Shown here in pieces: positions 1-5,943 of a stretch of DNA of 10,563 nucleotides (position 1 is the first letter of the stretch; each line of letters starts with the position of its first letter). The position numbers were made by a program, and so were the translations under genes. This DNA is from an uncultured Lachnospiraceae bacterium (lineage in GTDB: Bacteria; Bacillota_A; Clostridia; Lachnospirales; Lachnospiraceae). The DNA is taken from the NCBI GenBank assembly GCA_947302185.1, contig CAMYVI010000068.1, positions 1-10,563 of the forward strand. The letters run 5' to 3'. The notes below the pieces were generated by a model. The model saw only the letters and a program-made list of their open reading frames with translations, had not been told where the DNA came from and ran no database searches.

Positions 1-890
1 CAAATAAACCTCGTACCGCAGAAGAGATCAATGCAGAGGTTATCAGAAAAAGACGGATTCAGACGGTCGTACGTTATGTCGTACTGATCATCGTAGGTAT
101 CTTCATGGTATACCCGCTCGTATGGATGGTCGGCGCTACATTTAAAGACAACAGTGAGATTTTCGCGGGTCTTAACATTTTCCCGAAGCATCCCACACTC
201 GAAGGATATCGCAACGCGGTGAAGAGCTACGGCGGCGACATCAACATCTGGAAGGCACTCATCAACACATTCACAATCGTTATCCCGAAGGTCATCTTCA
301 CGGTTATTTCCGCAACGATTACCGCTTACGGTTTCGGACGTTTCGAGTTCACAGGCAAGAAGATTCTGTACCCGATCATGATCAGTACACTGTTCCTGCC
401 GCAGGTAGTTCTGAATGTTCCTCAGTACATCCTGTACAACAAGCTCGGCTGGGTCGGCTCTCCGCTGTACCTTCCGCTGATCGTTCCGTCACTGTTCGCA
501 TGTGATACATACTTCATTTTCATGCTGGTCCAGTTCCTGCACAACGTCCCGAGAGAGCTCGAGGAGGCAGCCAAGATTGATGGTTGTAACGTTGTACAGA
601 CGCTCGTACAGGTCATCGTGCCGATGCTTATGCCGGCTATCGTCTCCTGCGCGCTGTTCCAGTTCATGTGGTCATCCAACGACTTCATGGGTCCGCTGCT
701 TTACGTAAACACACCGGCTAAGTATCCGGCATCCTACTTCGTGAAGCTGTCCATGGACTCCGACGCCGGTTTCAGTTGGAACCGCGTCCTCGCGACGTCG
801 CTCATTTCGATCCTGCCGTCGATCATCATCTTCTTCGCGGCACAGGATCAGTTCGTGGAGGGTATCTCCGCCGGTGGCGTCAAGGGCTGA
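1..890 (+). CDS. Carbohydrate ABC transporter permease, MalG/LplC type (5' end outside window)
   Basis: Inner-membrane subunit of an ABC importer, by context probably for oligogalacturonides. The frame is open from base 3, so 295 codons and the stop are visible; family members are usually about 280-300 residues, so only a few N-terminal codons should be missing. An internal ATG at 105 is too late, because basic residues and the start of the first membrane helix lie before it. Several hydrophobic helices are visible. The cytoplasmic EAA loop, which docks on the ATPase, reads EEAAKIDG (561-584) and is followed by a hydrophobic stretch with a proline, as in BPD_transp_1 permeases. The C-terminus, ending GGVKG, is typical of MalG-type subunits, which are often the last permease gene in such operons. 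A terminator follows directly. The partner permease and binding protein should lie upstream. Family assignment is firm; the substrate is inferred from neighbours. Confidence 0.93.
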   Translation, partial: NKPRTAEEINAEVIRKRRIQTVVRYVVLIIVGIFMVYPLVWMVGATFKDNSEIFAGLNIFPKHPTLEGYRNAVKSYGGDINIWKALINTFTIVIPKVIFTVISATITAYGFGRFEFTGKKILYPIMISTLFLPQVVLNVPQYILYNKLGWVGSPLYLPLIVPSLFACDTYFIFMLVQFLHNVPRELEEAAKIDGCNVVQTLVQVIVPMLMPAIVSCALFQFMWSSNDFMGPLLYVNTPAKYPASYFVKLSMDSDAGFSWNRVLATSLISILPSIIIFFAAQDQFVEGISAGGVKG

Positions 891-912
891 TATTTAATGC
901 GGCTTGCTTTGA

Positions 913-947
913 CAGGCGGGTGGATCCGGTCCGCCCGCCTGTTTTTT
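913..947 (+). terminator. Intrinsic terminator after the ABC permease gene
   Basis: Arms 913-924 and 930-941 form a 12-bp stem (8 bp CAGGCGGG/CCCGCCTG, then one T-G wobble, then GGA/TCC) with a 5-base loop. Six T residues follow at 942-947. This is a textbook Rho-independent terminator and separates the transporter operon from the downstream catabolic genes, unless readthrough occurs. Confidence 0.93.
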
Positions 948-967
948 CAGCTGAGATTCACCGGAGA

Positions 968-1019
968 GGGACGGTTCTTGACGGTTGGGGACGGTTCTTA
1001 ACCGTCAAGAACCGTCCCC
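968..1019. repeat. REP-like palindromic hairpin (GGGACGGTTCTT type)
   Basis: Arms 968-986 and 1000-1018 are perfect 19-bp inverted repeats. The 13-base spacer (987-999, GGGGACGGTTCTT) is itself a copy of the arm start. It can therefore pair instead with 1007-1019 (13 bp), or form a 7-bp hairpin 990-996/1000-1006 with a 3-base loop. No T-run follows, so it is not a standard terminator. From memory, GGGACGGTTCTT-type palindromes recur in intergenic regions of many Firmicutes genomes, sometimes near REP-associated tyrosine transposases. That identity is recalled, not searched. It lies about 60 bases before the GH28 start. Confidence 0.75.
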
Positions 1020-1065
1020 GACAGCCCCGTCCCCGAGCTCCCCGAGACCCCCAATCCCCACACCC
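1016..1065 (+). other. C-rich, G-poor leader tract before the GH28 gene
   Basis: By hand count 31 of 50 bases are C and 7 are G, with runs of CCCC spaced by GA, GT or GAG. The composition resembles Rho-loading (rut) regions and differs from the rest of the window. No promoter could be identified in 948-1077. The tract could equally be decayed repeat DNA belonging to the adjacent hairpin. Function unknown. Confidence 0.4.
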
Positions 1066-1070
1066 GGAGG
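1066..1070 (+). promoter_or_regulatory. Ribosome binding site fixing the GH28 start
   Basis: GGAGG lies 7 bases before the ATG at 1078. The same frame is open from an ATG at 985, but that start sits in the palindromic repeat, has no such site, and would add a proline-rich stretch foreign to the family. Confidence 0.85.
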
Positions 1071-1077
1071 AAAACAT

Positions 1078-2631
1078 ATGGAACTCAAAGTCTTATTCAG
1101 CACCGCCCGCTCCGCGACCATCGAAATCGCAGACGGCGGCAAATACAACACCCAAAAAGAATACCGCCTCACCCTGAACGGAAAAGACCGCGGCACGACG
1201 AACGTCGTGATCACGAACCTGTTCGGACTGAAGCCGGATGAAGAATATGAACTCAAGGTGTATTCCGGAGAAGAAGCAGCGGCCGCCGTAAGCTTCCGCA
1301 CTTCGGCCGAGTCCTTCACCCTCAATGTCCGCGCTTTCGGCGCGAAAGGAGACGGTGAAACGGACGACACGCTCGCCCTCCAGACCGCAATCAACGCGTG
1401 TCCGCCGGACGGCCGGGTCCTCGTCCCGAAGGGAACGTACCTCTTCACATGCCTTTTCCTTAAAAGCGGCCTCCGCCTTGAACTTATGAAAGACGCTGCC
1501 CTGAAAAATGACGGCCGCACAGACCGCCTGCCTCTTCTGCCCGGCGTAATTCAGAGTTATAATGAAGACAGTGAATACATCCTCGGCAGCTGGGAAGGCA
1601 ATCCTCTCGACCAGCATGTCTCCCTCATCACCGGTCTCTACGTACACGACGTCACGCTCTACGGCGAGGGAACAATCGACGGGAACGCCTCCGTGGAGGG
1701 CTGGTGGAACAAGGCCCGCATCAAGACGCCGCCGTTCCGGCCGAAGATGCTTTTCCTCAATCACTGTGAAAATATACAGATTCAAGGACTGTTATTTGCA
1801 AATAGCCCCTGCTGGACTCTCCACCCCTATTTCTCAAAGAACCTTGCCTTCTACGGAACGGAGGTCCGGAATCCGGCGGACTCACCGAATACCGACGGCA
1901 TCGATCCCGAATCCGTCGACGGCCTGCAGATATACGGTGCAAAACTGTACACCGGCGATGACTGCGTGGCCATCAAATCCGGCAAGATCTACATGGGCAA
2001 GACATACAAGACGCCGTCCCAGAACATCACGATCCGTCACAGCCTGCTTATGCGCGGGCACGGCTCGATCACGGTCGGCTCCGAAATCGCCGGCGGCGCG
2101 AAAAATGTCCTGATTGAAAACTGCGTATTCGACGGAACGGATCGCGGTCTCCGCATAAAGACCCGTCGCGGACGCGGCGAGGATTCGGTCATCGATGATA
2201 TCACATTCCGCGACATCGAGATGAAAGGCGTCCTGACGCCGGTGGTCGTGAATTCCTTCTACTTTTGTGATCCCGACGGACACAGCAGCTACGTACAGGA
2301 CCGCAGTGCAAAGCCGGTCGACTGGCGGACGCCCGAGATCGGCAGGCTGACATTTGAGCAGCTCGATTGCAGCGACTGCCATGCGGCTGCCGCTTGGATT
2401 GACGGTCTCCCGGAGAAAAAAATCGGAAAGATCGTGATGAGGAATGTCGCAGTTTCGTATGCAAATGACGCTCAGCCTTTCGTTCCCGCCATGGCCGAAG
2501 GGATAGACGCATGCTGCAGAGCAGGTCTGCACATAACAAATGCAAAATCCGTTGTTCTCGATAATGTCCGCATTTCCGGATGCGAGGGAGAAGAGATTGT
2601 TACGGAAAATGTCGATGAAGTGGTGAAGTAA
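1078..2631 (+). CDS. GH28 exo-polygalacturonase-like glycoside hydrolase, cytoplasmic
   Basis: 517-residue enzyme predicted to hydrolyse alpha-1,4 bonds between galacturonate units, probably trimming imported oligogalacturonides. Residues 1-78 look like a small beta-sandwich (fibronectin-III-like) domain. From about residue 83 the pectate-lyase-3/GH28 beta-helix begins (VRAFGAKGDGETDDT). All GH28 signatures are present: NTDGID 271-276 (catalytic D273), GDDC 293-296 (D294, D295), RGHGS 326-330 (H328) and RIKT 359-362. There is no signal peptide, so it should act inside the cell. The N-terminal domain plus helix resembles exo-acting bacterial PehX/PelB-type enzymes, but exo versus endo action and tolerance of decorated or rhamnogalacturonan substrates cannot be read from sequence. 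It is the first gene after the transporter terminator, 117 bases before the YesL-like gene. Family assignment is very firm. Confidence 0.95.
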   Translation: MELKVLFSTARSATIEIADGGKYNTQKEYRLTLNGKDRGTTNVVITNLFGLKPDEEYELKVYSGEEAAAAVSFRTSAESFTLNVRAFGAKGDGETDDTLALQTAINACPPDGRVLVPKGTYLFTCLFLKSGLRLELMKDAALKNDGRTDRLPLLPGVIQSYNEDSEYILGSWEGNPLDQHVSLITGLYVHDVTLYGEGTIDGNASVEGWWNKARIKTPPFRPKMLFLNHCENIQIQGLLFANSPCWTLHPYFSKNLAFYGTEVRNPADSPNTDGIDPESVDGLQIYGAKLYTGDDCVAIKSGKIYMGKTYKTPSQNITIRHSLLMRGHGSITVGSEIAGGAKNVLIENCVFDGTDRGLRIKTRRGRGEDSVIDDITFRDIEMKGVLTPVVVNSFYFCDPDGHSSYVQDRSAKPVDWRTPEIGRLTFEQLDCSDCHAAAAWIDGLPEKKIGKIVMRNVAVSYANDAQPFVPAMAEGIDACCRAGLHITNAKSVVLDNVRISGCEGEEIVTENVDEVVK

Positions 2632-2748
2632 CCGCCGATAAAAGGCGGATGTCACCTTGCGCGCATATCATAGACTCACGTCACGAGCATTGCGCGATGA
2701 AAAATAAAAACGATGAATCACAAGTTCTATTGCAGATGAGGTAGTACG
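2632..2748 (+). other. Intergenic gap between GH28 and yesL-like genes
   Basis: A small hairpin, CCGCC 2632-2636 with GGCGG 2644-2648, follows the GH28 stop but has no T-run. Two similar segments, TTGCGCGCAT and TTGCGCGATG, occur within it. I see no convincing promoter or terminator. GAGGT at 2738-2742 serves the next gene. Confidence 0.5.
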
Positions 2749-3381
2749 ATGAAGTTTTTCAGTGTAGATAATGTTGTATGGAGAAGCATAGCAAAACTCG
2801 GACAGATCTGGGTTCTCGACCTACTCTGGCTCCTGTGTTGTCTCCCGGTCATTACGATTGGGGCTTCAACGACAGCACTCATCTACAGCTGCATGAAGCT
2901 GCATAAAGATGAGGGACATATTGTGAGCAACTTCTTCAAGTCTTTCAAGGAAAATTTCCTCCAGGCCACGGGAATCTGGCTGATATATGCAGCTATCGGA
3001 GCGCTCCTTGCCGGGAACCTTATTTTCTGGAATCAGATGGACAGTTCCAGCGTGAAGTTCATGTGGATACTGACGGTCGCATTGCTCATTCCTTATTTCG
3101 CGTCGCTCGTGTATGTATTCGCAATCCAGGCGAAGTTCATCCACACCGTGCCGCAGACGATTCATTATGCAATTGTCATGGCAATCAAGCATTGGAAGAC
3201 GACAATACAGATGCTGATCATTTTAGGACTTGTGCTCTACCTCGACCTGTTTACAATTAACCTTGCCGCCTACGCGACGCTGTTCTTTGGGGCGGGAGCG
3301 ATGGCTTACATATTTGCGCTGTACCAGTTAAATGTTTTTGAGCATTATATTCCGAAGGAAAATACGGAGTGGGAAGAGTAA
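2749..3381 (+). CDS. YesL-like DUF624 membrane protein
   Basis: A 210-residue integral membrane protein of the DUF624/YesL family. The family occurs next to ABC sugar transporter and plant-cell-wall glycan genes; B. subtilis yesL sits in the rhamnogalacturonan cluster. Its biochemical role is not established. The N-terminus (MKFFSVDNVVWRSIAKLGQI) and the motif LPVITIGASTTAL (about 32-44) are characteristic. About five hydrophobic segments are visible at roughly 18-45, 73-95, 104-128, 153-172 and 174-193, with a short acidic C-terminal tail. The start is supported by GAGGT 6 bases upstream. It lies 33 bases before kduI and is clearly in the same operon. A role assisting sugar uptake is suggested only by context. 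Confidence 0.88.
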   Translation: MKFFSVDNVVWRSIAKLGQIWVLDLLWLLCCLPVITIGASTTALIYSCMKLHKDEGHIVSNFFKSFKENFLQATGIWLIYAAIGALLAGNLIFWNQMDSSSVKFMWILTVALLIPYFASLVYVFAIQAKFIHTVPQTIHYAIVMAIKHWKTTIQMLIILGLVLYLDLFTINLAAYATLFFGAGAMAYIFALYQLNVFEHYIPKENTEWEE

Positions 3382-3414
3382 GGACATATTAGTCACAGAT
3401 AGAAAGGAAATACT

Positions 3415-4257
3415 ATGGACATCAGATACTCAGTCAACCAGAGAGATTTCAAGAGATACACAACACAGGAAATGCGCGATGAATTTCTCATCACAGACCT
3501 CTACCGCCCGGACGAAATCGTCTGCGTATACTCTCATGTCGACCGCATGGTCACATTCGGCTGCATGCCGGTAAATGAGGAAGTTTCCCTCGACAAAGGC
3601 ATCGACGTATGGCACAACTTCGGCACAGATTACATTCTTGAGCGCCGCGAGATCGGCATTTTCAATATCGGCGGTGCAGGCTGCATCACAGCAGACGACG
3701 AGACCTTCAACATGAATTACAAAGATTGCCTGTACATCACCCAGGGCACCAGGAAGGTTACATTCAAGAGCGAGGATCCGGAAAAGCCGGCCAAGTTCTA
3801 TATGGTGAGTGCACCTGCACACTGTGCATACAAGACGACATTTATTCCGATTGAAAAGGCAAATAAGCGTCCCGTCGGCGCCATGGAAACCTCCAATAAG
3901 CGTACAATCAACCAGTTCATTCACCCCGATGTTCTCAAGACCTGCCAGCTTTCCATGGGTATGACAGTCCTTGAGCCGGGCAGTGTATGGAACACAATGC
4001 CGGCACATACTCATGAGCGCCGCATGGAAATTTACATGTACTTCGAAGTCCCGGAAAACAACGTAGTATTCCATATGATGGGCGAAGGAAATGAGACGAG
4101 ACACATCGTTATGCAGAACGAGGAAGCGGTCATAAGCCCGTCATGGAGCATCCATTCGGGAGCAGGTACAAGCAACTACACATTTATCTGGGCGATGGGC
4201 GGAGAGAACCAGGCCTTTGATGATATGGACAACATTCCGACGACGGAGCTCAGATAA
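3415..4257 (+). CDS. kduI: 4-deoxy-L-threo-5-hexosulose-uronate ketol-isomerase (KduI)
   Basis: 280 residues, close to the E. coli length of about 278. It converts 5-keto-4-deoxyuronate (DKI), the spontaneous product of unsaturated galacturonate, into DKII (2,5-diketo-3-deoxygluconate), the step before KduD. It is a cupin-like beta-barrel metalloenzyme. The zinc ligands expected by family are present: H198 and H200 in the AHTHERR motif, E205, and H247 in SIHSGAG. The N-terminus (MDIRYSVNQRDFKRY) and C-terminus (DNIPTTELR) are typical and intact. AGGA at 3405-3408 precedes the ATG. The last codons and stop are contained in a 37-bp tandem duplication (4231-4304); the second copy lies after the stop, so the protein is unaffected. 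A second, unrelated isomerase gene follows. Confidence 0.97.
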   Translation: MDIRYSVNQRDFKRYTTQEMRDEFLITDLYRPDEIVCVYSHVDRMVTFGCMPVNEEVSLDKGIDVWHNFGTDYILERREIGIFNIGGAGCITADDETFNMNYKDCLYITQGTRKVTFKSEDPEKPAKFYMVSAPAHCAYKTTFIPIEKANKRPVGAMETSNKRTINQFIHPDVLKTCQLSMGMTVLEPGSVWNTMPAHTHERRMEIYMYFEVPENNVVFHMMGEGNETRHIVMQNEEAVISPSWSIHSGAGTSNYTFIWAMGGENQAFDDMDNIPTTELR

Positions 4258-4304
4258 AGCACGGTTCAACATTCCGACGACGGAACTCAGATAAAGCACG
4301 GTTC
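4231..4304 (+). repeat. 37-bp tandem duplication of the kduI 3' end
   Basis: Units 4231-4267 and 4268-4304 are adjacent and differ at one base (G4248 versus A4285). The unit starts in the codons for the final NIPTTELR, includes the TAA stop and runs 10 bases beyond it. The first copy is the real gene end; the second is non-coding. The near-identity suggests a recent event. Confidence 0.97.
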
Positions 4305-4308
4305 ATTA

Positions 4309-4351
4309 AGCTGTCAGAGAGCAGAGTTCATCGATAAATCTCTGAAGAGCT
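4309..4351 (+). other. Hairpin just upstream of the rpiB-like ribosome binding site
   Basis: AGCT 4309-4312 pairs with 4348-4351 and TCAGAGA 4314-4320 pairs with TCTCTGA 4339-4345, with a small internal loop. The AAAGGAGG site (4355-4362) lies just after the stem and stays unpaired. It may set transcript stability or translation inside the operon. There is no T-run, so it is not a terminator. Confidence 0.5.
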
Positions 4352-4354
4352 ATA

Positions 4355-4362
4355 AAAGGAGG
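4355..4362 (+). promoter_or_regulatory. Strong ribosome binding site of the rpiB-like gene
   Basis: AAAGGAGG with a 5-base spacer before the ATG at 4368. It is the strongest match to the 16S rRNA tail seen in this operon, suggesting high translation of the DhuI-like protein. Confidence 0.85.
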
Positions 4363-4367
4363 AAAAT

Positions 4368-5000
4368 ATGAAAATCGCACTGATCAACGAAAATTCACAG
4401 GCCGCAAAGAATGCCATGATCGAAGGCTGCCTCCGCACCGCAGCGGAGCCGCTGGGTCATGAAGTTTTCAACTACGGCATGTACGCAGCAGACGACAAAT
4501 GCCAGCTCACTTATGTCAAAGCCGGTCTCCTCGCCGCGATCCTGCTCAATGCAAAGGCAGTAGATTTTGTAGTGACAGGATGCGGAACAGGTGAAGGCGC
4601 TATGCTTGCAAGCAACATCTATCCGAACGTTCTCTGCGGTCATATCGAAGATATTGAAGATGCGTACATGTTCGCACGCATTAATGACGGAAATGCAATT
4701 GCTCTTCCGTTTGCCAAGAAATTCGGGTGGGGCGGAGAGCTCACACTTACATGGATGTTCGAGAAACTTCTCGGTACGGAATTCGGCGGCGGATATCCGC
4801 CGGAAAGAGTGGTTCCGGAGCAGGCCAACAAGAAGATACTTGATGGCGTAAAAGCTATCACACACAAGGATATGCTCACAATTCTGAAAGAAATCGATCA
4901 GGATTTCCTGAAAGAGACGATTTCCGGTGAGAAATTTGCAGAGCTCTTCTATCCGAACTGCCAGGTACCGGAGATTGCAGAGTATCTGAAGGCGCTGTGA
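4368..5000 (+). CDS. RpiB/LacA/LacB-family isomerase, probable DhuI-like uronate isomerase
   Basis: 210 residues; classical RpiB is about 150, so there is a C-terminal extension of roughly 60. The fold signature GCGTGEG (71-77, with the family cysteine C72) and the segment ARINDGNAIALP (103-114) place it in RpiB/LacA/LacB. Against E. coli RpiB as I recall it, the Asp-His pair near residue 9 is E8-N9 here, and the catalytic His before Asn-Asp is I105. Ribose-5-phosphate isomerase activity is therefore doubtful. In streptococci a protein of this superfamily, DhuI, isomerises the same 5-keto-4-deoxyuronate as KduI in glycosaminoglycan breakdown. Its position between kduI and kduD makes that role the best guess. 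It could instead act on a related keto-uronate or a different pectin sugar. Family firm, substrate inferred. Confidence 0.88.
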   Translation: MKIALINENSQAAKNAMIEGCLRTAAEPLGHEVFNYGMYAADDKCQLTYVKAGLLAAILLNAKAVDFVVTGCGTGEGAMLASNIYPNVLCGHIEDIEDAYMFARINDGNAIALPFAKKFGWGGELTLTWMFEKLLGTEFGGGYPPERVVPEQANKKILDGVKAITHKDMLTILKEIDQDFLKETISGEKFAELFYPNCQVPEIAEYLKAL

Positions 5001-5130
5001 TAAGAAGACACAAAGCAGGCAAATCTTCGGTATAAAAAGCGCTGAACCGAAGCGTACTGCAGAAGAATGAATACTTCGTTACATAATCCGAAGCAAGAAG
5101 CAAAAGAAGCAACATTTGCACATACAATCA
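5001..5130 (+). other. Structured gap between rpiB-like gene and kduD
   Basis: Two related hairpins occur: CTTCGGT 5025-5031 with ACCGAAG 5046-5052, and CTTCG 5074-5078 with CGAAG 5089-5093. Cross-pairing is also possible (5048-5052 with 5074-5078, and 5025-5030 with 5088-5093), so the segment could switch between folds. No T-run follows and the kduD ribosome site is not within a stem. It may be a decayed duplication or an RNA stability element. Confidence 0.4.
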
Positions 5131-5135
5131 AGGAG
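5131..5135 (+). promoter_or_regulatory. Ribosome binding site fixing the kduD start
   Basis: AGGAG with a 7-base spacer before the ATG at 5143. The frame is also open from an ATG at 5116, but that start would add nine residues not typical of the family and has no comparable site. Confidence 0.85.
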
Positions 5136-5142
5136 TTACACT

Positions 5143-5943
5143 ATGAATATCGAAAAAGCATTTTCACTCGAAGGACGCGTCGCCCTGGTTACCGGCGCCG
5201 CATATGGTATCGGTTTCGCGATTGCAGAAGCACTCGCAGCAGCAGGCGCAAAGATCGCTTTCAACTGCCGCTCACAGCATCACATGGATGCAGCGCTGGC
5301 TGATTACGCCGCCAAAGGCATCGATGCACACGGCTACATTTGCGATGTCACGAAAGAGGACGAAGTCACAGCGATGGTCGCGAAGATCAAAGAAGAACTC
5401 GGCTCTGTCGACATTTTGGTCAATAACGCCGGCATCATCAAGAGAATACCGATGCATGAGATGACAGTAGACGAATTCCGCCAGGTCGTTGACATCGACC
5501 TCAATGCCGCATTCATCGTATCAAAGGCAGTTCTTCCGGATATGATGGAGAAGAAAAAGGGCAAGATCATTAACATTTGCTCCATGATGAGTGAACTCGG
5601 CCGTGAGACAGTATCCGCATACGCAGCAGCAAAAGGCGGTCTCAAAATGCTCACCAAGAACATCGCCTCCGAATACGGCGAATACAACATCCAGTGCAAC
5701 GGCATCGGACCCGGCTACATTGCAACGCCGCAGACAGCACCGCTTCGCGAGAGACAGGCAGACGGATCGAGACATCCGTTTGACAGTTTCATCATCGCAA
5801 AGACTCCGGCAGCCCGCTGGGGAGATCCGGAAGACCTCATGGGACCGGCAGTATTCCTCGCATCGGATGCATCGGATTTCGTGAACGGACATATCCTGTA
5901 TGTCGACGGCGGTATTCTTGCCTATATCGGTAAGCAGCCGTGA
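5143..5943 (+). CDS. kduD: 2-dehydro-3-deoxy-D-gluconate 5-dehydrogenase (KduD)
   Basis: A 266-residue short-chain dehydrogenase/reductase that reduces DKII to 2-keto-3-deoxygluconate with NAD(P)H, in the cytoplasm. Visible SDR features in order: cofactor loop TGAAYGIG 17-24, NNAG 94-97, catalytic S147, Y160 and K164 (in YAAAKGG), PGYIATP 190-196, and a C-terminal YVDGG (253-257). Length and the HPFDSFIIAKTPAARWG region (211-227) fit KduD and the related gluconate 5-dehydrogenases. Position after kduI decides between these. In streptococci the equivalent reductase is DhuD, so the product could equally be called DhuD-like. The stop overlaps the GTG start of the pectinesterase gene, indicating translational coupling. 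Confidence 0.92.
   Translation: MNIEKAFSLEGRVALVTGAAYGIGFAIAEALAAAGAKIAFNCRSQHHMDAALADYAAKGIDAHGYICDVTKEDEVTAMVAKIKEELGSVDILVNNAGIIKRIPMHEMTVDEFRQVVDIDLNAAFIVSKAVLPDMMEKKKGKIINICSMMSELGRETVSAYAAAKGGLKMLTKNIASEYGEYNIQCNGIGPGYIATPQTAPLRERQADGSRHPFDSFIIAKTPAARWGDPEDLMGPAVFLASDASDFVNGHILYVDGGILAYIGKQP

Noticed and set aside
105..107. ATG as start of the permease
   Set aside because: It falls inside the first membrane helix; the frame is open to the window edge with basic residues upstream, so the real start is outside.
700..709. TTTACGTAAA palindrome in the permease gene
   Set aside because: Ten bases inside coding sequence with no promoter nearby; likely chance.
985..1077. Upstream ATG extending the GH28 protein by 31 residues
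   Set aside because: It lies in the palindromic repeat, has no ribosome site and adds a proline-rich stretch; ATG 1078 has GGAGG at good spacing.
1882..2655. Long antisense open frame (257 codons) opposite GH28, and similar ones at 1093-1785 and 3430-4104
   Set aside because: They mirror clear family-matched genes on the other strand, show no recognisable domains and arise from codon bias.
4992..5044. Possible further gene-end duplication after the rpiB-like gene (GCGCTG recurs at 4992-4997 and 5039-5044)
   Set aside because: Similarity is limited to short words and cannot be aligned convincingly by eye.
5116..5142. Upstream ATG extending KduD by 9 residues
   Set aside because: No ribosome site; AGGAG is correctly placed for ATG 5143, and the SDR fold starts as expected from there.
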